Notes: generated from the letters alone by a model not told the origin. A DNA stretch of 64,000 nt from Ectobius pallidus (GCA_964059195.1 CAXKWD010000008.1:43267502-43331501); one strand, 5' to 3'. Positions 23,776 through 35,398 are shown, counted from the first letter of the stretch. Made by a program: numbers and translations.

Positions 23776-26139
23776 AGGGGGAACAATTCAAAGAAAAATG
23801 TATTATATAGAGGAAAAATTTTGTGCCGACTTGATTTACATATGTTACCTATAATTCGACCCTTCTGAAAACGAATATAACAATAATAATAAACAGTTCC
23901 TTCCGCACTTTGAGAAAATTCCTATTTTCCATTGATATCACAAATTTTTTGCAGAAAAATTAAGAGCGACGCAAAAAAAATTCATCACATGGAGGAAAAT
24001 GTTTTTCCCGATATGAGTTACATGTGTTATCTACAATTAGATCCTTCTGAACACGAATATAAATATAATAATAACCACTTCCTTCCCCACTTCGAGAAAA
24101 TTACGATTTTCCATTAATATCACACATTTTTCGCAGAAAAATTAGGAACTATTTAAATAAAAATTCATTACATAGAGGAATTTTTTTTTTTCCAACATGA
24201 GTTACATGTGTTATCAATAATTCGACCCTTCTGAACACGAATATGACAATAATAATAACCAGTTCCCTCCACACTTTGACAAAATTCCGATTTTCCATTA
24301 GTGTCTCACAGTTAACGCTGAAAGGGTATGGACGATTTAAATAAAAATTCATTACATGGAGGGAAAATTTTTTCCCGACATGAGTTACATATGTTAACAA
24401 TAATTTGACCCTTCTGAACACGAATATAACAATAATAATAATCAGTTCCTTCCGCACTCCGAGAAAATACCGATTTTCCATTAGTATCACACATTTCTCG
24501 CAGAAAAATAGGGAACTATTCAAAGAAAAATTAATTCTTTGTAGGATAAATTTTTTTTCAACTTGAAGTACGTGTGTTATCTATAATTCGACCATTCTGA
24601 ACACGAATATGACAATAATAATAACCAAAACCTTCCGCACTTCGAGATAATACCGATTTTCCATTAGTGTCACACATTTCTCGCAGAAAAAGAGGGAACT
24701 ATTCAAAGAAAAATTAATTCTTTGTAGGATAAATTTTTTTCCAACTTGAAATACGTGTGTTATCTATAAATCGACCATTCTGAACACGAATATAACAATA
24801 ATAATAACCAGTTCCTTCCACACTTTGAGAAAATACCGATTTCCCATTAGTATCACACATTTCTCGCAGAAAAAGAGGGAACTATTCAAACAAAAATTAA
24901 TTCTTTGTAGGATATATTTTTTTTTCAACTTGAAATACGTGTGTTATCTATAATTCGACCATTCTGAACACGAATATGACAATAATAATAACCAAAACCT
25001 TCCGCACTTCGAGAAAATACCGATTTTCCATTGATATCACACAGTTAACGCAGAAAGAGTATGGACGATATAAATAAAAATTTATTACATGGAGGAAAGA
25101 TTTTTTCCCGACATGAGTTGCATGTGTAATCTATAATTCGACCTTTCTGAACACGAATATAACAATAATATTAGCCAGTTCCTTTCTCACTTCGAGAAAA
25201 TACCGATTTTCCATTAGTATCACACATTTCTCGCAGAAAAAGAGGGAACTATTCAAAGAAAAATTAATTCTTTGTAGGATATTTTTTTTTCAACTTGAAG
25301 TACGTGCGTTATCTATAATTCGACCATTCTGAACACGTTTATGACAATAATAATAACCAAAACCTTCCGCACTTCGAGAAAATACCGATTTTCCATTAGT
25401 GTCACACATTTCTCGCAGAAAAAAGGGAACTATTCAAAGAAAAATTAATTCTTTGTAGGATAAATTTTTTTCCAAGTTGAAATACGTGTGTTATCTATAA
25501 TTCGACCATTCTGAACATGAATATAACAATAATAATAATCAGTTCCTTCCGCACTCCGAGAGAATACCGAATTTCCATTAGTATCACACATTTCTCGCAG
25601 AAAAAGAGGGAACTATTCAAAGAAAAATTAATTCTTTGTAGGATAAATTTTTTTTCAACTTGAAGTACGTGCGTTATCTATAATTCGACCATTCTGAACA
25701 CGAATATGACAATAATAATAACCAAAACCTTCCGCACTTCGAGAAAATACCGATTTTCCATTAGTGTCACACATTTCTGGCAGGAAAAGAGGAAACTATT
25801 CAAAGAAAAATTAATTCTTTGTAGGATAAATTTTTTTCCAAGTTGAAATACGTGTGTTATCTATAATTCGACCATTCTGAACATGAATATAACAATAATA
25901 ATAACCAAAACCTTCCGCACTTCGAGAAAATACCGATTTTCCATAAGTGTCACACAGTTAACGCAGAGAGAGTATGGACGATTTAGATAAAAATTAATTA
26001 TATGGAGGGAAAATTTTTTCCCGCCATGAGTTACATGTGTTATCAATAATTCGACCCTTCTGAACACGAATATAACCATAATCATAACCAGTTCCTTCCG
26101 CACTTCGAGAAAATACTGATTTTCCATTAGTGTCACAGA
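23776..26139. repeat. 183-bp satellite, 13 units, forward arm
   Basis: Marker CC(T/A)TTCTGAACACGAATAT begins near 23861, 24043, 24227, 24410, 24592, 24775, 24959, 25142, 25324, 25506, 25689, 25872 and 26056, spacing 182-184 bp. Two unit types alternate irregularly, one with TTACATGGAGGAAAATTTTT, the other with AATTCTTTGTAGGATAAATT. The array inverts at 26140. Confidence 0.95.
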
Positions 26140-27062
26140 GTTTACGCGTAAACTAATGGAAAATCGGTATTTTCTCGAAGTGAGAACGGAACTGTCTAAT
26201 ATTATTGTTATATTCGTGTTCAGAAAGGTCGAATTATAGATTACACATGCAACTCATGTCGGGAAAAAATCTTTCCTCCATGTAATAAATTTTTATTTAT
26301 ATCGTCCATACTCTTTCTGTGTTAACTGTGTGATATCAATGGAAAATCGGTATTTTCTCGAAGTGCGGAAGGTTTTGGTTATTATTATTGTCATATTCGT
26401 GTTCAGAATGGTCGAATTATAGATAACACAGGTATTTCAAGTTGAAAAAAAAAATTATCCTACAAAGAATTAATTTTTGTTTGAATATTTCCCTCTTTTT
26501 CTGAGAGAAATGTATGATACTAATGGGAAATCGGTATTTTCTCAAAGTGTGGATGGAACTGGTTATTATTATTGTTATATTCGTGTTCAGAATGGTCGAT
26601 TTATAGATAACACACGTATTTCAAGTTGGAAAAAAATTTATCCTACAAAGAATTAATTTTTCTTTGAATAGTTCCCTCTTTTTCTGCGAGAAATGTGTGA
26701 TACTAATGGAAAATCGGTATTTTCTCGGAGTGCGGAAGGAACTGATTATTATTATTATTGTTATATTCGTGTTCAGAAGGGTCGATTTATAGATAACACA
26801 CGTATTTCAAGTTGGGAAAAAATTTATCCTACACAGAATTAATTTTTCTTTGAATAGTTCCCTCTTTTTCTGCGAGAAATGTGTGACACTAATGGAAAAT
26901 CGGTATTTTCTCGAAGTGCGGAAGGAACTGATTATTATTATTGTTATATTCGTGTTCAGAAGGGTCGAATTATAAATAACACATATAACTCAAATCGAAA
27001 AAAAATTTTCGCCATATAATAAATATTTATTTATATCGTTCCCGCTTTTTCTGTGAGTAGAA
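26140..27062. repeat. 183-bp satellite, about 5 units, reverse arm
   Basis: From the palindrome GTTTACGCGTAAAC (26140-26153) the units run in opposite sense (TATTCGTGTTCAGAA near 26211, 26393, 26578, 26762 and 26947). The arm ends at CTTTTTCTGTGAGTAGAAC, the inverse of the left border. Confidence 0.95.
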
Positions 27063-27312
27063 CACTGCACACATCCCTAGCGTCTGACTGTAACGGTTTT
27101 TCTTGTTCGCCAGCACCACAAATATTATTATTAGCTTTCGGACTTATAGGTTGCTAAAATGCAATATTAGGTGCCTAAAGTAAGCTCTAAATAATTATGA
27201 AATAGGATTAAAAATTGCAAAAATGATCTATTAAAAATCGTGAATTCCATTGAAGTTGGTATTTTTTCTTAAACATCCCGATTATAATACATTATTATAC
27301 GAGTATATTTAA

Positions 27313-27622
27313 GGAGGACCACCGGCGTGGTCTCGTGGTTAGCGTCGCTGACTACAGATCCGTCGGCCCGGGTTCAATCCCCGGTACCTCGGATTTTGCT
27401 GAGGTAGGGAGGTCTGGCAGGGGTGCACTCAGTATCGTGATTCAAATGGAGGAGCTACTTGATAGAGAAGTAGCGGCTCCGGTCATGGATACCACCATTA
27501 ACGGTCGTGGGTGTCGGCATGCAACCACATGCCCCTAATCCTGCCATCTGCCTATGGTAGATGACGCAGTGGACGAGTTGTAGACCTTGTCCCTTCAGGG
27601 ATGTTAGCACCACGGAGTTAGT
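27313..27622 (+). mobile_element. tRNA-derived SINE, 310 bp, 9-bp target duplication
   Basis: TATATTTAA flanks the element (27304-27312 and 27623-27631). The head has GGCGTGGTCTCGTGGTTAGC and GGTTCAATCCC (27371-27381) as A- and B-boxes. The body has GGTAGGGAGGTCTGG and the tail CCTTGTCCCTTCAGGGATGT. A fragment of the same tail lies at 30006-30062. Confidence 0.88.
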
Positions 27623-27631
27623 TATATTTAA

Positions 27632-28540
27632 AAAAGGCAAACTTCAACAAGTAATAGGCCTATAAACAATATTCATTTCTTCCATATCTTGTCCACAATT
27701 GGCTACACCCTTGGGTAGAGAGGAGCTTTTCATGTGCAAATCGTTATTTTCAGACAACAGACAATCGTTCTTATTTGAGATTCTCCACCAAGTGTTCATA
27801 GTTATTTTTATTACATGTTTATTGTAAACATCGCTGTTTGCTTGTAGCAATAGAGAATTATTTTTTTCTTTCTTTTTTAAATAGCACATATTTTCTAGGG
27901 GAAATATTATGGTCATGCCAGTTCAGAAAGAATTTCTTTTTCGCTAAGGGTGTCCAAGTAGTACTTACTTCTTTAGTAACAAAATATGTGTGTTTAATAC
28001 AGTTCTGAATAATCCAGCAGAATAAAATCATATCAATTAAAATGTGCATCTACAGCCATAGGACCGTCGCTCATTTATGACTACATCTTCTGAAGTGTTC
28101 CTGCAAATTTTGAAACTCTGCCGTACTGACTGCACCACCCAGGAAATATATTTTAGTTTCGTGTGCATCTGCTCATTGGTAATCTCAACCTTACCGTAAG
28201 TTATGATGCGGTTGTGGATTGTGAATTTAACACATTCAAATTTGGCGGTGAAGATGGAAAACATGATATTTTTACAGTATTGGCAGCCCTAAAATATTAC
28301 TACCTACCTTACTTACGTGTATATTAAAAGTAAATAGAGCTGAATGCTGTGACACTCTTACGAGCGTAATGGCAAGTCAAAAGGAAAGCAATAAATCCGT
28401 TGTATGTTATCTGACAGATATCACACATGAAAGTCTTTTCTCCACCTCCCGCATTAATATCAAGGATATGAATAATTTCTGCGGGCATATAAGTATGTAG
28501 GCTGCAATTTAACATCGTATAAATTAAAGCTCAACTATTT
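27632..28540. other. No supported feature
   Basis: This AT-rich spacer separates the two satellite blocks. Only short frames without motifs are open. Confidence 0.55.
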
Positions 28541-28544
28541 TAAG

Positions 28545-29134
28545 ACCTTTAAGAAGAAAATTCTGATTTTCCATTAATGTCACACAGTTTTAGCAGAAAA
28601 AGTAGGAATATTCCAAACAAAAAATCATTACATGGAGGGAAAATTTTTTTCCCACTTGAGTTACATGTGTTATCTATAATTCGACCCTTCTGAACATGAA
28701 TATAACAATAATAATAACCAGTTCCTTCCTCACTTCGAGAAAAATCCGATTTTCCATTAATATCACACATTTTTAGCAGAAAAAGTAGGAATATTCAAAA
28801 CAAAAAATAATTACATGGAGGGAAAATTTTTTTCCGACCCAAGTTACATGTGTTATCTATAATTCGTCCTTCTGAACACGAATATAACAATAATAATAAC
28901 CAGTTCCTTCCTCACTTCGAGAAAAATCCGATTTTCCATTAGTGTCACACAGTTAACGCAGAGAGAGTATGGACGATTTAAATAAAAATTCATTACATGG
29001 AGGGAACATTTTTTCCCGACATGAGTTACATGTGTTATCAATAATTCGACCCTTCTGAACACGAATATAACCATAATCATAACCAGTTCCTTCCGCATTT
29101 CGAGAAAATACTGATTTTCCATTAGTGTCACAGA
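28545..29134. repeat. 183-bp satellite, second block, forward arm (3 units)
   Basis: Units with the same sense as at 23.8-26.1 kb, markers near 28685, 28867 and 29050. The last unit shares private variants with the last forward unit of the first block (ATAACCATAATCATAACC, AAATACTGATTTTCC). Confidence 0.93.
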
Positions 29135-30005
29135 GTTTACGCGTAAACTAATGGAAAATCGGTATTTTCTCGAAGTGCGGAAGGAACTGGTTATGATTAT
29201 TGTTATATTCGTGTTGAGAAGGGTCGAATTATAGATAACACATGTAACTCAAGACAGTATAAAAATTTTCCTCCATGTAAAGAATTTTTATTTATATCGT
29301 CCATACTCTTTCCCCGTTAACTGTGTGACACTAATGGAAAATCGGAATTTTCTCGAAGTGCGGAAGGAACTGGTTATTATTATTGTTATATTCGTGTTCA
29401 GAAGGGTCGAATTATTGATAACACATATAACTCATGTCGGGAAAAAATGTACCCTCCATGTAATGAATTTTTATTTAAATCGTCCATACTCTTTCTGGGT
29501 TAACTGTGTGATATCAATGGAAAATCGGTATTTTCTCGAAGTGCGGAATGAACTATTTATTAATATTGTTATATTCGTGTTCAGAAGGGTCGAATTATTG
29601 ATAACACATGCAACTCATGTCGGGAACAAATTTTTCCTCTATGTAATGAATTTTTATTTACATAGTTCCTACTTTGTCCGCGAAAATGTGTGATATTAAT
29701 GGAAAATCGGAATTTTCTCGAAGTGCGGAAGAAACTGATTATTATTATTGTTATATTCGTGTTCAGAAGGGTCGAATTATAGACAATACATGTAACTAAG
29801 GTCGGAAAAATTTTCCCTCCTAGTAATGAATTTTTGTTTTGAAACGGTCCTTCTTTTTCTGCGAAAGATGTGTGTTATTAATGGTCAACGGAAAATTGGA
29901 ATTTTCTCAAGTGCGGAAGGAACTAGTTATTATGTTTGCCTTATTGGTGTTCAGGGGGGTCGATTTATAGGGAAAACATTTATGTCAAGTCGGAACAAAA
30001 TTTTT
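29135..30005. repeat. 183-bp satellite, second block, reverse arm (5 units)
   Basis: It starts at the same GTTTACGCGTAAAC centre (29135-29148) and runs inverted, with markers near 29206, 29390, 29572, 29754 and 29945, degrading toward 30005. Confidence 0.93.
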
Positions 30006-30066
30006 CCTCCATATATCCTGCTATCTGCCTACGGTTGGCCTTGTCCCTTCAGGTACGGAGTATAGT

Positions 30067-30108
<42 letters not shown>

Positions 30109-30111
30109 TTG

Positions 30112-30162
<51 letters not shown>
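30006..30162. repeat. SINE tail fragment and (AAT)n microsatellite
   Basis: GCTATCTGCCTACGGTTGGC and CCTTGTCCCTTCAGG (30018-30055) match the end of the SINE at 27313. Then AAT repeats run from about 30069 to 30160 with one interruption. The complementary frame reads as poly-leucine and is not a gene. Confidence 0.9.
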
Positions 30163-30284
30163 TTAAGAAAGAATTTATTGAGTAAGAGAAACGTTTCTCT
30201 GTTAGTTCTTCATTCAAACATGTAGTAAAGCAGTAATTAAACACTGCTTAACACAAACACCCAGTCCCAAAACCGGGAAAGGGT

Positions 30285-30360
30285 TTTTTTCACTGCTGAA
30301 TCGAACCCGGACCGCCTGAGTGGAAGGCAGGCGTTCTACCGACTTACCCGAGGCAGCGGA
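30285..30360 (-). mobile_element. tRNA-derived SINE head, truncated
   Basis: On the minus strand it has a TAGAACGCCTGCCTTCCACT section, GGTCCGGGTTCGATTCAGC (B-box) and an AGTGAAAAAAACCC continuation. It corresponds to the SINE on the plus strand at 35885 and is part of the inverted arms. Confidence 0.75.
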
Positions 30361-30599
30361 CAGCTTAATGTTAACTGATCACTATATAATATTCGGAAAG
30401 TTTAGCTATTCCACTTCAATAAGAAACTAAGTAAATGTGAGTTATTACATACAATACTTCGAAATGGTTTATCTACAACATGTATTATATAAAATTAAGT
30501 TTCCGTTCGAATTTGTGTAACCCCAGCGCTCTTAACTTATTATAACTGAGCATTGTGAATGCTCTTATCGCTTATCCCGACCGAAAATTGGACAGAACG

Positions 30600-31450
30600 G
30601 AAGCTTCCATTCTAACAGCAGTGTGTTATTAGCTGTCAGGTTGGTACTGTTCCCCCAGACAGATGTGGGTTTAATCATCGAATAGCCGTGCTAGAGATTC
30701 CTATGTTTTTATATGGGGAAAATTGCTACTTTAATTACTGTTTTTTTACGCTTTCGTGGCAATTACAAAGTCGTGTGAGGTGTCAAAAGATTCTGTAGAA
30801 GTTCCTGAACGATTTGAGTGGTTTTTAAAAAAAAATCGAAAAAGTGGTTCGAATTTTATGCGTTTATGTACCTAAACTAGACCTATACCGGTAAATTCTA
30901 GGTCAGTGACAGGTTTTGTTAGGTTAGCAACGTTATGTTAGTTTAGGATCAACATACTAAATAGCACGATTGTATTGTGTCTCACATTGAATCTCTCCTG
31001 CTCTCACGGGACCCGCCTCCCCGTGAGAGAGTTCGTGGGAGGAGCCTAGCGGGCAGCATAAATCTATTTTTTCCCCTAAATTGTTTTCTTAAATTTGTAA
31101 TAATTGTTCAGATTAATTAATACAGGGTTGTTGTTGGGTATAAGTGCACTTTATGTGTATAAACGAATAAAATCCGAACCGATTTTTTTATTGTTCTGAA
31201 AAACCACTCAAATCGTTCAGGAATTTACGCTTTGTATTTGCCACGAAGGCTTAAAAAACCGTAATTAAAGTCGTGATTTTCCCCATTTAAAATCATAGTA
31301 TTCTCTACCACAGCTATTTGATGATTAAACCCACATCTGACTTTGGAGCAGTACCAACCTGACAGCTAGTAACACACTGCATTTACACAAGTTAGAATGG
31401 AAGCTTTCGTTTCGTATAATTTCCGGTCGGGAAAACAATAGGAACTTCCT
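30600..31450. repeat. Internal palindrome, arms about 260 bp
   Basis: Segment 30598-30860 (GAACGGAAGCTTCCATTCTA, CAGGTTGGTACTGTTCCCCC, TTTACGCTTTCGTGGCAATT) is matched inverted at 31195-31415 (GGAGCAGTACCAACCTGACA, GTATTTGCCACGAAGGC). The loop contains a GC-rich region (31005-31065) related to 17335-17400. This repeat family is unclassified. Confidence 0.8.
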
Positions 31451-31799
31451 CAATGGTAAGTTATATCAAAGCAGCCATGGGCAAACCCTTATCCATTGAC
31501 ACGCAACCTGCAAAGTTAGTAAATTACATATAGTTCGAAAAGAACAGATAGATGGAGACACAAACAGACAATGAGTCCAGTGGCATGTAGATGTAGATGT
31601 AGATATCTCGTCCTGTAGATCCTGTGTTGAGCGGGGCTCAAGGATATAGAACACGTCAGATCAAAAAATACATGCATGTTATAACAATAATATAGGTCTA
31701 CAGAAACTGCAAGCTGCCAAATTTATCCAAGCTGGAAATATTCCTCCAAATTGTAGAAGGTGTGAGTTATTAAAAATTCCTTGACAGCTGTATTGAAAT

Positions 31800-31943
31800 G
31801 TTTGCTCTTTCTTTGAATACATAATAATTTAATGTTGTTTGGAAGCTTGTTATATATCTGTACTGCAGAATAATACGCACCCTTCTGAAAGAGTTTTAAC
31901 GACTGTATGTTTGAGTGTCCATTCTTGATTGCTTTAACAAAAG
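31800..31943 (-). pseudogene. CR1-group LINE, RT C-terminal tail beyond the hairpin
   Basis: Minus-strand translation gives FVKAIKNGHSNIQSLKLFQK and AYYSAVQIYNKLPNNIKLL, the standard C-terminus of these polymerases (compare the SLPNKIKEL end at 22924). It is separated from the main RT frame by the 97-bp hairpin and would continue it. Confidence 0.8.
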
Positions 31944-32040
31944 TTAGTTGTTAAATTTTCACTTGACAAGCAAACTTAGATTTACCTTTGGTAATCCGGT
32001 AAATCTAAGTTTGCTTGTCAAGTGAAAATTTAACAACTAA
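31944..32040. repeat. 97-bp perfect hairpin inserted in the RT gene
   Basis: The 43-bp arms 31944-31986 and 31998-32040 are exact inverse copies, with an 11-bp loop TTTGGTAATCC (31987-31997). It introduces a stop and, at 97 bp, shifts the frame. Outside it the RT reading resumes, so it is an insertion or fold-back event after the LINE landed. It could be a minimal MITE or a template-switch product. Confidence 0.95.
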
Positions 32041-33121
32041 GTTTTAACGAGTTATTTGGTCTGTGTAGATCATTCATGTTTCTGGTAGTACGTCCATGTA
32101 CACTAAAATTAGTTTGAAATTTATCAATATTATTCACTACATAACACATAACAGAGTATATATACTCCCCTGTAAGAGTGAGGACTTTTAATTTTTCAAA
32201 TAGCGGTTTACAAGATTCCCTTTTTTTCTTTCCACATATTATTCTTATTGCCCGCTTTTGTAATCTAAATATTTTCTCCCTATGGGTAGAATTGCCCCAG
32301 AAAATGATCCCGTACCTCATTACCGAGTGAAAATATGCAAAATATACCATAAGTAATGCATCCTGTTTTAATATATTATTCAAAATTCTTAAAGCAAAGC
32401 ACGCTGAACTCAGTTTTGGACTTATCATTTCTATGTGTGTCTTCCAGTCAAGATTTTGGTCAATTTGTAGTCCTAAAAATTTTACATTGCTAATTTCTTG
32501 TATGATTTGTGTTCCATAATTAATTTCAAGATTTGAGATACATCTGTTTTTTGTCCTAAATTGTATAAAATGGGTCTTATCAATATTAAGCGTCATTTTA
32601 TTAGCTAGAAACCATGTGTTTAACTCGTGAAAAGCCTTTGTAGCTATTCTTGATAAATGTTCTTGTGACGTTCCTGTTACAAGTACACTAGTATCATCTG
32701 CAAAGAGCAATACCTTTGATTCGTCACTTAAGTTATAGGGCAAGTCATTAATGAAAATTAAAAAGAGCAAAGGTCCCAGTATTGGTCCCTGAGGTACCCC
32801 ATTCTTAACAATCCCTAGGTTAGATTCATTTCCATTTATTATTACCTTTTGAGTTTTATCAGAAAGATATGACTTAAGTGTTAAATTATCGAACCCATAA
32901 TGATCCAATTTTTGAAGTAATATTTCATGATTTATACAGTCAAATGCTTTAGCTAAGTCGCAGAAAATTCCCAGAGCATATTTCTTTTTATCTAACGCTT
33001 CCAATATTTCTGTAGTAAGTTGAAATGTAGCATTCTCAGTGGACATGCCACTTCTAAATCCAAACTGAGATGAAGTAAGAATGTCATTCAAATTAAGATA
33101 GTGTATTATGCGGTCGTACAT
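32030..33121 (-). pseudogene. CR1-group LINE reverse transcriptase
   Basis: The 363-residue frame holds the palm: FGFRSGMST, FCDLAKAFDCINHEILLQKL (first catalytic Asp), NGVPQGPILGPLLFLIFIND, LLFADDTSVLV (FADD), then LGLQIDQNLDWKTHI, RYGIIFWGNS, LQKRAIRIICG and TRNMNDLHRPN. All active-site residues are present. It ends at a stop created by the hairpin. A one-base shift near 33110 separates it from the upstream frame. Confidence 0.9.
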
Positions 33122-34160
33122 GACTTTTCAAAAACTTTTGAAAATGAGGTTAAGAGTGATATAGGTCTGTAATTTGATGGTAGATTTTTGTCACCTTTTT
33201 TAAAGAGGGGCATAACAATAGCATGCTTCACTTTTTCTGGAAATATTCCATTTTCTAATGAACAATTGCATATGTGACTAAGAGGTTTACTGAGTTCCGA
33301 TGAGCAGCTTTTTAATAAGTTATTACTTATCTCATCCCATCCAGACGAGCTTTTACTTTTGAGAGACTTGATTATATTTTCAATTTCTATGTGGGAAGTC
33401 AGGTTCAATTGAAATCTATGGTTCCAAACTGTAGATTTTGTTAGTAGGTCTACTGCCTTAATGTTAATATTATTTATAGGAATACATTTCTCTGCAATAT
33501 TTATAAAGTGACTATTAAAAGCATTTGTAATGTCTGATAAATTATCTAGTTTTATGTTTTGGTATATTAATGATGTACAATCATTGTTTCCCTTTGTTCT
33601 CCCCGTTTCGTTTTTTATTATATTCCATACAGTCTTAACTTTATTATTTGATTTATTAATTACTTGTGAAAAATGCCTACTTTTTGCTTCTTTGATTACT
33701 TTCTTCAGTATGTTGCAATACTTTTTATAGTATTCCTTATGAGTTTGGTTGTTACTGGTTCTATATTTTAGGTAGAGCTCTCTTTTGTTTGCACATGATA
33801 TTTTAATACCAGCAGTTAACCATGTGTTATTCCTTGAATTAGGTAAATTAGCAGTTTTCTTTTTTGGAAAATTTGCCTCAAAATGTCGTGACACTATGTT
33901 TAGGAATTCACTTAATTTACTATCTACTTTGTCATAGGATAACATAGATTCCCAGTTTTCATTCGCAAGATCTTGTTTGAAATTTAAAATTGAATCGTCA
34001 TTCATTACTCTAGTCATATTACTATGAGCATGTTTACTGTTCGAATTTACTTTAATATTGTTCAGCACTAACATTTGAGCATCATGATCTGATAATCCAT
34101 TTAATATTGGAAGTACTTTAAAATTAAAATGTTTTTCTATATCTATGAATATATTATCTA
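33106..34160 (-). pseudogene. CR1-group LINE, end of endonuclease and RT N-terminal part
   Basis: Reading on the minus strand, codons just before 34074 give LNGLSDHDAQMLV, the SDH motif that closes the AP endonuclease. The 322-residue frame then has a linker (YLKYRTSNNQTHKEYYKKYC, WNIIKNETG), GWDEISNNLLK and NYRPISLLTSFSKVFEK, the fingers of the RT. It is joined to 32030-33121 across a single-base insertion after VFEK. Confidence 0.88.
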
Positions 34161-34690
34161 TTGTTGTTTGGGAGTCGTTCTGAATTCTCGGAAAGTTACT
34201 ATGAAATCTAGATTATAGCTACCCAATAAAGATATCAGTCTGATCTTCTCACTATCAATTGAGAAATCTACATTAAAGTCCCCACACAGTATAATATTTA
34301 CGTTAGTAGGCCTACTATACAGTGAATTAAGAACCCTTTCTAACTGATTTGCAAAATAATTGAAATTACCTGATGGTGCCCTGTAAATGGCTAGTATTAC
34401 AAATGCATCATTGTCAAAATTCAATCTGGCTGAACAACATTCAAAATCCTGTTCTTTACAGAAGGAACTTGTGTCTATATCACTGAAATGTAAGTTTCTT
34501 TTGATAAATATACTCACACCTCCACATTTAATGGAATGTCTACAAAATTTTGAACATAGTGATAAATTATCAATTTTTAATTGTTCAAGATCTGTTTCTG
34601 CACAGTGGTGTTCCGTCAGACAAATAACTTGAATTTCCTGTTTATTAGAATTAATTGTATCCTGAATGGCTAAGTTAAATTCTTAAATTT
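34158..34690 (-). pseudogene. CR1-group LINE, AP endonuclease domain
   Basis: It contains VICLTEHH (catalytic Glu in LTE), GGVSIFIKRN, FVILAIYRAPSGN, INIILCGDFNVDF (GDFN) and NLDFIV. A frameshift near 34160 separates it from the SDHDAQ motif. The domain nicks target DNA in target-primed reverse transcription. The frame upstream of 34517 lacks a start codon. Confidence 0.85.
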
Positions 34691-34819
34691 TATTTTCAAG
34701 CCCCCTTATGTTTTGATGAAATAGTGCAAATAATTTATTAGTTCTAGCTATAGGCCTAAGTGTATTACTATTATTGACTTGAGATATGCATATAGGCCTA
34801 AGCTGTTGGATTCTTTCAC

Positions 34820-35398
34820 TTAGATTCCCCCTAAAAAACGAGTCGAGCCACCATCTATGACAGGAATAGGCCTGTTACAATCTAGTACATTACACTTCAA
34901 CTCCTCTGCAACCAGCTCTGCCAGTGTCTTCTTTCCTCGAAGGTTGAGATGGAGTCCATGCCTGGTATACTCTCCCCTTCTTAAGCTGCTAACAGAAACA
35001 ACATTGAAGTTAATATGATCACTAGAGAATTTCCACAACTTATCATTTATAGCTTTTACCTTTGATCGAAGCGAGGGCTTGTCGTACCTGTGGAATAATT
35101 CAACAAAATCTATATTAGTATGCATGCTACCTTCAGAAATACTATCAAGATCTGCTGCAACTGAATAGCTCGGATCTCTGTCTAGGCTGTTCCCGGCTCC
35201 TCCAATAATCACCACCCGGTCCTCCTTGGTGAATCCTTTGGTCAGTCCCTTGATACCTGAAACAACATCACTAAGTCCAGCATTAGGTTTACATAAACAT
35301 TGCACTTGAAAATCGTCTCCTACGGCAGCTTGAAGAGCAGATCCCATGTGTCTGGCGTGACTGCTACCTAAAACTAAAATCTTTCTCTTATTAGTGGG
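34820..35398 (-). CDS. CR1-group LINE ORF1, SGNH esterase-like
   Basis: From the internal Met at 35347 the frame gives 175 residues. The open frame extends upstream to about 35398 and includes KRKILVLGSSHARHMG, which fits SGNH block I with the nucleophile Ser. RVVIIGGAGNSLD fits the Gly/Asn blocks and GLHLNLRGKKTLAELV the catalytic His block. Esterase-type ORF1 proteins are known in CR1-group LINEs, where they may help membrane or RNP association. The N-terminus (often a zinc finger or coiled coil) was not found, so the LINE is 5' truncated near 35400. The frame is intact over this part. Confidence 0.75.
   Translation of the reverse strand, partial: PTNKRKILVLGSSHARHMGSALQAAVGDDFQVQCLCKPNAGLSDVVSGIKGLTKGFTKEDRVVIIGGAGNSLDRDPSYSVAADLDSISEGSMHTNIDFVELFHRYDKPSLRSKVKAINDKLWKFSSDHINFNVVSVSSLRRGEYTRHGLHLNLRGKKTLAELVAEELKCNVLDCNRPIPVIDGGSTRFLGGI

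Noticed and set aside
23776..27062. CRISPR-like regular repetition
   Set aside because: Units are contiguous 183-bp repeats without unique spacers, in a genome with spliceosomal introns.
24149..29693. Repeated frames with MENRYFLEVRKELV
   Set aside because: They lie entirely in the 183-bp satellite; no domain resemblance, and unit indels break them.
30029..30244. Poly-leucine open frame on the minus strand
   Set aside because: It reads through an (AAT)n microsatellite.
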